Shown piece by piece: positions 14,549 to 20,282 of a DNA stretch of 20,282 nucleotides (position 1 is the first letter of the stretch; the number at the start of each line of letters is the position of its first letter). The stretch comes from DASRHG01 sp035650655 (GTDB lineage: Bacteria; Desulfobacterota; Binatia; DP-6), in contig DASRHG010000053.1 in the NCBI GenBank assembly GCA_035650655.1, positions 1 through 20,282 of the forward strand, in the 5' to 3' direction. The translations under genes were made by a program, and so were the position numbers. The notes below the pieces were generated by a model. That model had not been told where the DNA came from, did no database searches, and saw only the letters and a program-made list of their open reading frames with translations.

Positions 14549-16579
14549 ATGCGTCCCGCCGTCCGTCACGCGCTCGCGCTCCTCGTCGTCGCCCTCGCCG
14601 CCGCGGCGCGCGCGGCCGCGGACGTGGACCCGCTCGCGGTCCTCGACGGCTACTCGCTCTTCGCACGCGACAAGCTCCTCGCCTCGACGCTCCACCTCGC
14701 GAACGGCAACCTCGGCGTCAGTCGAGGTCCGCTCCTCTGCACCGGGACGCTCGACGCCGAGAGCTCGGTCGTGGTCGCGACGAAGGTGGCGCTCGCCCCG
14801 CGCACCTCCGTCTGCGACACCCTGATCGCGAACCGGGTGCGGACGGACGCCGCCGACTGCTCGGTCGCCGACGGCTTCCACGCGCCGCTCGTCCCGGACC
14901 TCCGCGCCGCGTGCCGCTTCCCGGCGCCCTTTCCCGCCTGCGACCGCGCGAAGCCGATCGCCGTCCGGCGTGGCGAGACGGTGACGCTCCCGCCCGGCGT
15001 CTACGGCGCGGTCGGCAGCCGGCGGAAGCCGGCGGCCGGCACGCTCGTCCTCGGCGGCCGCGGGCGCTTCGTCTTCTGCGACGTGACGATGGCGCGCAAG
15101 GCCGCGCTCGTCGTCACCGAGCCCGCCGAGGTCGACGTCGCCGGCAACGCCGCGCTCGGCTTCGTCCAGTTCACGGGCGTCGCGGGCCCCGCCCTCGACC
15201 CGGATGGCCGCCGGGTCCCCGGCGTCCCGACGGAGCTCCGCTTCTTCGTCGGCGGCCGGAGCGTCCGGATCGGCACGGCGGCCTCGCTGCCGCACCTCTG
15301 CGCGCCCGCCGCCACGCTCGGCGTCGCCCGCGGCGCGACGCTCGAGGGGAGCTTCGTCGCGCGCGTCGTCGACGTGCGCCACGTCGCCGGCACGGTCGCG
15401 ATCAGCTCGACGCCCCGCTGCGGCGACGCCACGCCGGACGCCGAGGAGGAGTGCGACGACGGGAACAACGTCGACGGCGACGGCTGCGAGAGCGACTGCA
15501 CGCTCCCCGCGTGCGGGGACGGAGTGCTCGAGGACGACGAGGAGTGCGACGACGGGAACGACCAGGACGGCGACGGCTGCGAGAGCGACTGCACGCTGCC
15601 CTTCTGCGGGAACGGCGTCGTCGACCCGGGCGAGGCCTGCGACGACGGGAACGACGACGGCGACGACGATTGCGAGCCCGACTGCACGCCGACCCCCGCC
15701 CCGCCCGTCTGCGGCGACGGGCAGGTCGACCCCGACGAGCGCTGCGACGATGGGAACGACGAGGACGGCGACGGCTGCGAGAGCGACTGCACGCCCACGC
15801 CGGGCCCCCCCGCGTGCGGGAACGGCGTCGTCGAGGGCGACGAGGAGTGCGACGACGGGAACGACGTCGCCGGCGACGGGTGCGAGCGCGACTGCACGGC
15901 GACGCCGCCGCCGGCCTTCGTGCGCGACCTCGGCGGGAGCCAGACGAAGGCGCTCGCTTCGCACGTCGCCGTCGCGATCCCGGACGAGCCGGTGCCCGTG
16001 GGGCACACCGTCGTCGCCATGGTCGCGATGCCGAACGTGGCCGGCCGCGTGGCGTGCGGCGACACGGCCGGCAATCGGTACGCGATCGACGCCGAGGCGA
16101 CGAACCCGGATGCCGCCGGCGGCGGCCTCCGTACCGTCATCTGCTCGGCCTACGTCACGCGCGAGCTGCGGCCGTCGGCGGCGCCGATGGGCGCGCCCGG
16201 CGACGAGGTGTTCTTCGACTACCCGACGGCGAAGGCGACGGTGCTCGCCGTCTACGAGTTCGAGCACCTCTCGCCGCACCCGGTCCACGAGTCCCTCGCC
16301 GCGCACGACGCGGGTGCGGGCCCGGAGCCGCCCCTCTTCTTCACGACGACGACGAGCGACGCGCTCGTCCTGGCCTCGATCGCGACCGCGACGAACCTCC
16401 TCCGGACCGTCACCCCCGGCGACGGCTGGACCGCGCTCACGCCCTTCGCCACGAGCGGCAGCGGGCGGAACTCGGCGCTCTTCCCCGAATGTCTCGTGAC
16501 GCCGGGCGGCGACGTGCCGATCGGGTGGCGGTTCGGCGGAGGCCACCAGTGGGCGCTGGCGGCGGTCGCGCTCCGGTAG
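14549..16579 (+). CDS. secreted protein with five DUF4215-type Cys/Asp-rich repeats
   Basis: This 676-residue protein begins with a signal peptide (MRPAVRHALALLVVALAAAARA, cut near ARA/AAD). Residues about 25-290 form a beta-rich region I do not recognise; it holds several Cys residues. Residues 291-449 contain five repeats of the pattern CG[ND]Gxxxxx[ED]xCDDGNxxxGDGCExDC, the DUF4215 or myxococcus cysteine-rich type, likely disulphide-linked and possibly calcium-binding through the Asp-rich loops. Pro/Thr linkers separate the last repeats. Residues about 455-676 form a further domain of unknown function ending at the C-terminus, without a membrane anchor or sorting signal. The ATG was chosen because the signal peptide starts there; the open frame upstream has no protein-like features. 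It is probably exported and structural or adhesive; it shows no link to the sigma-54 genes. Confidence 0.85.
   Translation: MRPAVRHALALLVVALAAAARAAADVDPLAVLDGYSLFARDKLLASTLHLANGNLGVSRGPLLCTGTLDAESSVVVATKVALAPRTSVCDTLIANRVRTDAADCSVADGFHAPLVPDLRAACRFPAPFPACDRAKPIAVRRGETVTLPPGVYGAVGSRRKPAAGTLVLGGRGRFVFCDVTMARKAALVVTEPAEVDVAGNAALGFVQFTGVAGPALDPDGRRVPGVPTELRFFVGGRSVRIGTAASLPHLCAPAATLGVARGATLEGSFVARVVDVRHVAGTVAISSTPRCGDATPDAEEECDDGNNVDGDGCESDCTLPACGDGVLEDDEECDDGNDQDGDGCESDCTLPFCGNGVVDPGEACDDGNDDGDDDCEPDCTPTPAPPVCGDGQVDPDERCDDGNDEDGDGCESDCTPTPGPPACGNGVVEGDEECDDGNDVAGDGCERDCTATPPPAFVRDLGGSQTKALASHVAVAIPDEPVPVGHTVVAMVAMPNVAGRVACGDTAGNRYAIDAEATNPDAAGGGLRTVICSAYVTRELRPSAAPMGAPGDEVFFDYPTAKATVLAVYEFEHLSPHPVHESLAAHDAGAGPEPPLFFTTTTSDALVLASIATATNLLRTVTPGDGWTALTPFATSGSGRNSALFPECLVTPGGDVPIGWRFGGGHQWALAAVALR
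15419..15898 (+). repeat. five tandem DUF4215-type coding repeats
   Basis: Repeat units begin at the Cys codons at 15419, 15512, 15605, 15710 and 15815, so the spacing is 31, 31, 35 and 35 codons; the longer units carry a Pro/Thr linker. The DNA segments coding ECDDGN and GDGCESDC are nearly identical among units, which suggests growth by unequal recombination. These are protein repeats, not CRISPR: they stay in frame and there are no unique spacers. Confidence 0.9.
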
Positions 16580-16593
16580 CGGCCGCGCGGTCG

Positions 16594-16605
16594 CGAGGCG
16601 CCTCG
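16594..16605. terminator. palindrome between convergent genes, possible shared terminator
   Basis: CGAGGCGCCTCG is a perfect 12-base palindrome in the 34-base gap between the stops of the repeat protein (plus) and the thioesterase (minus). Its position fits a two-way terminator hairpin, but there is no clear T run on either side, as is common in GC-rich DNA. Confidence 0.35.
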
Positions 16606-16613
16606 GGGGCCGT

Positions 16614-17084
16614 CTACTTCGCGCTCGGCGGGCGGCCGAGGGGGCCGCCGGCGACCTCGCTCCCCGCCTCGAGGCAGAGGAGACGGACGCGGCCCGTCGC
16701 GACGACGCGGCCCGCCGCGTCGCGCGCCGTCGCGTCCCAGAGCTGCGAGCGACGACCGCGGGTCACGGGCGTCGCGGTGACGCGGATCGTTCCGGCGCGC
16801 ACGGCACGGACGAAGCTCGTGTGGTTCTCGACGCCGACGACGGAGAGGCCGCGCGTGATCGCGTCGAGACCGGCGCCTGCGGAGCACACGCTCTCGATCG
16901 CGCTGCAGTGGACGCCGCCGTGCGCGATCCCGTACGGCTGGTGGTGGCGCGGGCCGATCTCGTACTCGGCGACGACCTCGTCGCGCGTCGCCCTGATCCA
17001 GCGGAGCCCGACGACGCCGTCCCAGCCGTTCCGCTGGGCGTTGAACACGTCGGCGAAATCGACGGGCGCGGGCGTGTCGGCCAT
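16614..17084 (-). CDS. PaaI-like hotdog thioesterase
   Basis: This single hotdog domain of 156 residues belongs to the 4HBT/PaaI thioesterase group, which hydrolyses acyl-CoA or acyl-ACP thioesters. The signature QPYGIAHGGVHCSAIES (49-65) matches the family's HGGvxaxlxD/E motif; Glu64 is the likely acidic residue. The following SVVGVENHTSFVRAVRAGTIRVTATPVTRGRRSQLWDATARD is also typical. The ATG lies 13 bases after the stop of the peroxiredoxin gene, so the two are probably cotranscribed. The substrate is unknown. It could release a product from the carrier protein of the left-hand operon, but distance and the lack of a sigma-54 site upstream give no support for that. Family assignment is sound. 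Confidence 0.86.
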   Translation of the reverse strand: MADTPAPVDFADVFNAQRNGWDGVVGLRWIRATRDEVVAEYEIGPRHHQPYGIAHGGVHCSAIESVCSAGAGLDAITRGLSVVGVENHTSFVRAVRAGTIRVTATPVTRGRRSQLWDATARDAAGRVVATGRVRLLCLEAGSEVAGGPLGRPPSAK

Positions 17085-17097
17085 GCAGGGCGCGGCG

Positions 17098-17589
17098 TCA
17101 GGCGTCCCGGAGGCCCCGGAGCGCGGCGATCGCCTCGGCGACGTGCTGAGTCGCGCGGAGCTGCGAGTTGAACACGTGGCGGACGACGCCGTCCGTGTCG
17201 ATCACGAAGGTCACGCGGCCGGGCAGGACGCCGAGCGTCGGCTTCACGCCGTACCGCTTGCGGACGGTGCCGTCGCGGTCGGTGAGCAGCACGAACGGCA
17301 GCTGGTACTTCGACGCGAAGCGAGCGTGCGACTCGCCGGAGTCGGCGCTGACCCCGATCACCTCCGCGCCTGCACGGGTGAAGTCCTCGTACTGGTCGCG
17401 GAACGCGCACGCCTCCTTCGTGCACCCGGGCGTGTCGTCCTTCGGATAGAAGTAGAGGACGACGGGCCGCTTCCCGCGGTAGTCGCTCAGGCGGACCGTC
17501 CGCCCGGTGCCGTCGGGGAGCGCGAAGTCCGGCGCGACGTCACCCACCTGCGGCCCGGCCACGCCGCCGAGGAGATCGAGAACGCCCAT
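17098..17589 (-). CDS. bcp: thiol peroxidase, Bcp/PrxQ-type peroxiredoxin
   Basis: This 163-residue thioredoxin-fold peroxiredoxin reduces hydrogen peroxide and organic hydroperoxides. The motif YPKDDTPGCTKEACAFRD holds the peroxidatic Cys56 and a second Cys61 five residues later, the arrangement of the atypical two-Cys PrxQ/Bcp enzymes. GDVAPDFALPDGTGRTVRLSDYRGKRPVVLYFYP before it, and VIGVSADSGESHARFASKYQLPFVLLTD after it, are standard family blocks. Length is normal. It is probably a cytosolic housekeeping antioxidant enzyme and the first gene of a pair with the thioesterase. The gap upstream (17590-17678) holds two GC-rich inverted repeats but no clear promoter. Confidence 0.94.
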   Translation of the reverse strand: MGVLDLLGGVAGPQVGDVAPDFALPDGTGRTVRLSDYRGKRPVVLYFYPKDDTPGCTKEACAFRDQYEDFTRAGAEVIGVSADSGESHARFASKYQLPFVLLTDRDGTVRKRYGVKPTLGVLPGRVTFVIDTDGVVRHVFNSQLRATQHVAEAIAALRGLRDA

Positions 17590-17617
17590 GGGCGAGGATC
17601 ACTGCCATACTCGGCGG

Positions 17618-17662
17618 CGGGCGTCCATCGACGCCCGGACGCGCCGCGCGGCCGCGCGGCGC
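17618..17662. terminator. two adjacent inverted repeats downstream of the sulfatase-like gene
   Basis: CGGGCGT-CCATCG-ACGCCCG (17618-17637) forms a 7-base-pair hairpin with a 6-base loop. The 22-base stretch at 17641-17662 is a perfect palindrome (arm GCGCCGCGCGG). Both lie between the sulfatase-like stop and the bcp start on the minus strand. They may end the upstream transcript; no T run follows, so Rho-independent termination is uncertain. Confidence 0.4.
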
Positions 17663-17678
17663 TTCGCCGCCTCCGGCC

Positions 17679-19592
17679 TCACTGGACGTAGCCGAGCTCG
17701 CGGAGCTTCTCGAAGACACCCGGCGTCGCCCGCGCCGGCGCCGGCGCCGGCTGAACCCCCGCCTGCCAGTCGGCGATGAGGGCACGGAGCCGGGCGGCCG
17801 CGTCGGCCTCGGTGAAGACGTTCCGGCGCTCCTCGGGGTCGCTCGCGAGGTCGTACAGCTCGTATTCCGCGAGCGTCGGCGCGTGGATCAGCTTCCAGCC
17901 GGGCAGGCGCACGGCGACGAGCGGCGTCTCCGTCCCCGCTCGCGTTCGTCCCTTCACCGTCTCGATGAACGCGGGCCGCGTTGCCGGTGCGGCGAGGACG
18001 TCGTCGCCGTGGAGGTCCGGCGGAACCCGGAAGCCCATGAGCGCCGCGAGCGTCGGGAAGAGGTCGATGCCCTGCACCTGCGCGGCCGTGCGGCCGGGCG
18101 CGATGCCAGGTCCCGCGACGACGAACGGGATGCGCACCGCCTTCTCGTAGAGATGGGAGCCGTGCGAGAGCATGCCGTGCTCCCCGAATTCCTCGCCGTG
18201 ATCGGCGAGGACGACGACCACGGTCGCGTCGAGCACGCCGGCGCGGTCGAGGCCGCGGAGCAGGTCGGCGAAATCCTCGTCCCACCCCGCGATCTCGCCG
18301 ACGTAGAGTCGGTGCAGGTATGCGACCTCGGGGGCCGGCGGCGGCGCGGCGCCGTCCAGCTCGATGGCGAGCGCGAACGGCGCCACCTGGCCGGCGGCGA
18401 TCGCCGGCCGGATGCCGGGCGGCGGAGGCGGCTGGTGCGGCGGCCGCGGGGTGTAGGGCCCATGCACGTCCATGTAGTGGAGGTAGCCGAGGAAGCGCCG
18501 GTCGCGGTTCGCCGCGAGCCAGGCGAGAAACGCCGCGTTCACGTCGCGCGCGGGCCGCCAGCCGCGCGGCTCCTTCGCGCGCTCGAGCTCGACGAACGTC
18601 TCGAAGCCGCGCGACAGGTTGGTCCGGCGGGAGACGAGCGGGTTGGCCGACACGGCGATCGTCGTGATGCCCGCGCGGCTCGCCTCCTCGGCGAAGGTCG
18701 GAATCGCGTCGTCGAGGAACGTGCGGTCGACCTCCGACCGCGGCTCCGTCCCGGCGGCCCGCTGCCGCACGCCCACCACGCCGTGGGCCGTGGGGTATCG
18801 GCCCGTGAAGAGGCTCGCCACCGCCGGGAGCGTCCACGGCGCCTGGGCGGCAGCCTGCTCGAACAGCCGGCCGCCGGCGGCGAACCGGTCGAGCGCCGGG
18901 CTCGGGCTCGGCCGCGCGCCGTAGCAGCCGAGATCCTCGGCCCGTAGCGCGTCGACGAGCACGACGAGGACGTTGGGGGCCCCGGGACCCGGCGCCTGGC
19001 GCTCGCGCCAGTCGTCGCGCAGCACGCGGACGTGGCTCCACGCCGGCACGATGCCGCTCGCGTCGCCGATCGCCTCCGTCCGGAGCGCGATCTCCACCTC
19101 CCGCTCGCGCTCGACGCCGAGGTCGACCGCCGTCTCGACCCAGCCCCGCGCTGCGTGCCGCGTCCCGCGCGCCAGCGTCCGCGCGAAGCGCCGCCGGCCG
19201 TCCACCTCCACGCTGAAGCGAATGGCGGCGCGCCGCGAGGCCGCGGAGTCCTTCCGCTCGATCCCGATCGCGAACGCGAGCTTCGCGCGCGGCGGCACGC
19301 GGAGGCGGAAGCGGATGCGGGCGGGGGCGGGGGCGACGATGCCGGCGCGGTAGGCGCCGGCCGCCGAGAAGTGGTCGCCGGGCTGGATGCCGCCCATGCG
19401 GACGGGGTCGTCCACGCGCTCCTCGCTCACGTCGGCGTGCCGGAACGCGGCTCCGAGATCCGCGACGCGCTCCTCGAGCCGGATCCGCGCCGGGACGCGG
19501 CGCTGCGTGCGTCCGTGGAGCCACCATCCAGCAGCGGCGAGCGCGGCGAGCGCGGCGAGCACCACCGGCGTCCCACCACGCGCGGTTGCCAT
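17679..19592 (-). CDS. membrane-anchored sulfatase-superfamily protein (Thr at the formylglycine position)
   Basis: This 637-residue protein has an N-terminal anchor (about 8-27, VVLAALAALAAAGWWL), a beta-rich region (about 35-195) and a C-terminal alkaline-phosphatase/sulfatase fold. Metal-binding marks are NVLVVLVDALRAEDLGCYG near 207-225, VVVVLADHGEEFGEHGMLSHGSHLYE, and the IDLFPTLAALMG block. The nucleophile region reads APWTLPAVASLFTGRYP: Thr254 stands where sulfatases have the Cys or Ser that becomes formylglycine, and the CxPxR motif is absent. The same fold with Thr occurs in phosphoglycerol and phosphoethanolamine transferases such as LtaS, so it may be a transferase or phosphodiesterase on the outer face of the membrane. 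Possible starts are TTG 19613, ATG 19604 and ATG 19592; the last follows AGGTCCGG and was chosen. Confidence 0.84.
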   Translation of the reverse strand: MATARGGTPVVLAALAALAAAGWWLHGRTQRRVPARIRLEERVADLGAAFRHADVSEERVDDPVRMGGIQPGDHFSAAGAYRAGIVAPAPARIRFRLRVPPRAKLAFAIGIERKDSAASRRAAIRFSVEVDGRRRFARTLARGTRHAARGWVETAVDLGVEREREVEIALRTEAIGDASGIVPAWSHVRVLRDDWRERQAPGPGAPNVLVVLVDALRAEDLGCYGARPSPSPALDRFAAGGRLFEQAAAQAPWTLPAVASLFTGRYPTAHGVVGVRQRAAGTEPRSEVDRTFLDDAIPTFAEEASRAGITTIAVSANPLVSRRTNLSRGFETFVELERAKEPRGWRPARDVNAAFLAWLAANRDRRFLGYLHYMDVHGPYTPRPPHQPPPPPGIRPAIAAGQVAPFALAIELDGAAPPPAPEVAYLHRLYVGEIAGWDEDFADLLRGLDRAGVLDATVVVVLADHGEEFGEHGMLSHGSHLYEKAVRIPFVVAGPGIAPGRTAAQVQGIDLFPTLAALMGFRVPPDLHGDDVLAAPATRPAFIETVKGRTRAGTETPLVAVRLPGWKLIHAPTLAEYELYDLASDPEERRNVFTEADAAARLRALIADWQAGVQPAPAPARATPGVFEKLRELGYVQ

Positions 19593-19652
19593 CCGGACCT
19601 GCATTCCATTCAAGGGCGGCGCGCGTCAAGCGAAAAGGCGCCGGACGGACGG

Positions 19653-20282
19653 TCACGCCGCGCGCGCGAGACGGAGCGCGTCGGAGGTGCCCGCCATGAC
19701 CAGCACGTCGCCCGCCTCGAGCGGGCGCGCCGGGTCGGGCAGCTCCCAGTCGCGCGCGCCGCGGTGCCGCACCGCGAGGACCGCGACGCCGAAGCGCGCG
19801 CGGCAGTCGAGGTCGCGGAGGCTCCGTCCGACCCAGGGCGGCGGCACGTCCACGGGGACGACGCGGTACTGGTCGTCCCAGCGCGGCTCGGCCTGCTCGA
19901 GCCACGCGGGCATCGACGCGGCGCCGAGCGCCGCGACGGTGCGGTTGAATGCCGCGATGAGGTCGGCGCGCGAGAGCATGCCGAGGAGACGCCGCGGCTC
20001 GGCGGGGTCGACGACGGGAAGGTCGTCCGTGCCCTCCGACTCCATGCGCCGGAACGCCTCGCCGAGGCTCGTCTCGGGGGTGAGCGCCGGCGGCGGCGGG
20101 TCGGCGAGGTCGCGCGCGCGGAGGACCGGATCCGCCTTCTGCTCGACGAGGAGCGCGCGCAGCTCCGCGAACGGCAGTACGCCGACGAGCGCGCCCGCCG
20201 CGTCGACGACCGGGAAGGTGGAGCCCCGGCTCTGCCCGACGACGCGCAGCACCTCGGGCAGCGGGCAGTCGTCGCGCACGAC
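19653..20282 (-). CDS. C-terminal part of a CBS plus TrkA-C protein, probably ClC chloride channel (partial)
   Basis: The frame is open to the window edge, so the 5' end is missing; 209 residues are visible. They contain a CBS pair (GSTFPVVDAAGALVGVLPFAELRALL and GTDDLPVVDPAEPRRLLGMLSRADLIAAFNR) and then a TrkA-C/RCK-C-like domain (WVGRSLRDLDCRARFGVAVLAVRHRG, then LEAGDVLVMAGTSDALRLA). This domain order is common at the C-terminus of bacterial ClC-type chloride channels, where the CBS pair senses adenine nucleotides; it also occurs in other ion transporters. No membrane segment is in view, so the ClC call is inference. The GTG near 20279 is probably an internal codon, not the start. The stop lies 60 bases before the ATG of the sulfatase-like gene on the same strand. 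Confidence 0.75.
   Translation of the reverse strand, partial: VVRDDCPLPEVLRVVGQSRGSTFPVVDAAGALVGVLPFAELRALLVEQKADPVLRARDLADPPPPALTPETSLGEAFRRMESEGTDDLPVVDPAEPRRLLGMLSRADLIAAFNRTVAALGAASMPAWLEQAEPRWDDQYRVVPVDVPPPWVGRSLRDLDCRARFGVAVLAVRHRGARDWELPDPARPLEAGDVLVMAGTSDALRLARAA

Noticed and set aside
15419..15898. Tandem similar DNA segments that could suggest a CRISPR array
   Set aside because: The units are in frame, code for DUF4215-type repeats, and have no unique spacers or direct repeats of constant sequence.
16252..16887. Minus-strand open frame spanning the end of the repeat protein and the thioesterase
   Set aside because: It is a shadow frame rich in Arg; both real genes are clearly coded in other frames.

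Overview
The window comes from a very GC-rich bacterium. Codon third positions are almost all G or C, genes are tightly packed, and most junctions are 4-base ATGA or GTGA overlaps. Five DUF4215-type Cys/Asp-rich repeats in an exported protein, a sigma-54 regulatory circuit and the general gene content suggest a deltaproteobacterial-type lineage (Myxococcota, Binatota or a relative). That placement is inference; no rRNA or tRNA was seen.

Left half (11-8070, minus strand): one ten-gene operon for a type II fatty-acid or polyketide-like pathway. In transcription order it encodes a degenerate hotdog protein, ketosynthase A (KS-A), an unusual acyl carrier protein with a large internal insertion, a FabZ/FabA-type dehydratase, a short ketosynthase-like protein (KS-B), two FabG-type ketoreductases, ketosynthase C (KS-C), a ketosynthase-like protein that has lost all three catalytic residues (KS-D), and holo-ACP synthase. 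Two full ketosynthases and two degenerate ones look like two KS/chain-length-factor pairs. The set recalls aryl-polyene and related type II clusters, but no ammonia lyase, acyltransferase or exporter of that class lies in the window, and the operon may continue off the left edge.

Middle (8128-14124): a membrane-fusion (HlyD-type) adaptor on the minus strand and an MFS transporter on the plus strand diverge from a 73-base gap. A second minus-strand operon encodes accD, accA, a sigma-54 activator without an N-terminal sensor domain, and a stand-alone PEP/pyruvate-binding ATP-grasp domain. It converges on the MFS gene.

The most interesting signal is regulatory. Four -24/-12 (sigma-54) promoter matches sit directly upstream of the ten-gene operon, the adaptor gene, the MFS gene and the accD operon. 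A reading of TTGC on both strands of the window found no other site with GG at the right spacing. The window therefore looks like one sigma-54 regulon with its activator, a dedicated malonyl-CoA supply (AccD/AccA), a chain-building and priming system (the KS/ACP operon plus AcpS) and possible export proteins. Dyads of the form GCCAC-N2-(G/T)TGGC near these promoters are candidate activator sites.

Right part (14125-20282): a non-coding stretch of about 420 bases, a secreted DUF4215-repeat protein on the plus strand, then minus-strand genes for a PaaI-like thioesterase, a Bcp/PrxQ peroxiredoxin, a membrane-anchored sulfatase-superfamily protein with Thr at the usual formylglycine position, and the 3' part of a CBS plus TrkA-C protein, probably a ClC chloride channel, cut by the window edge.
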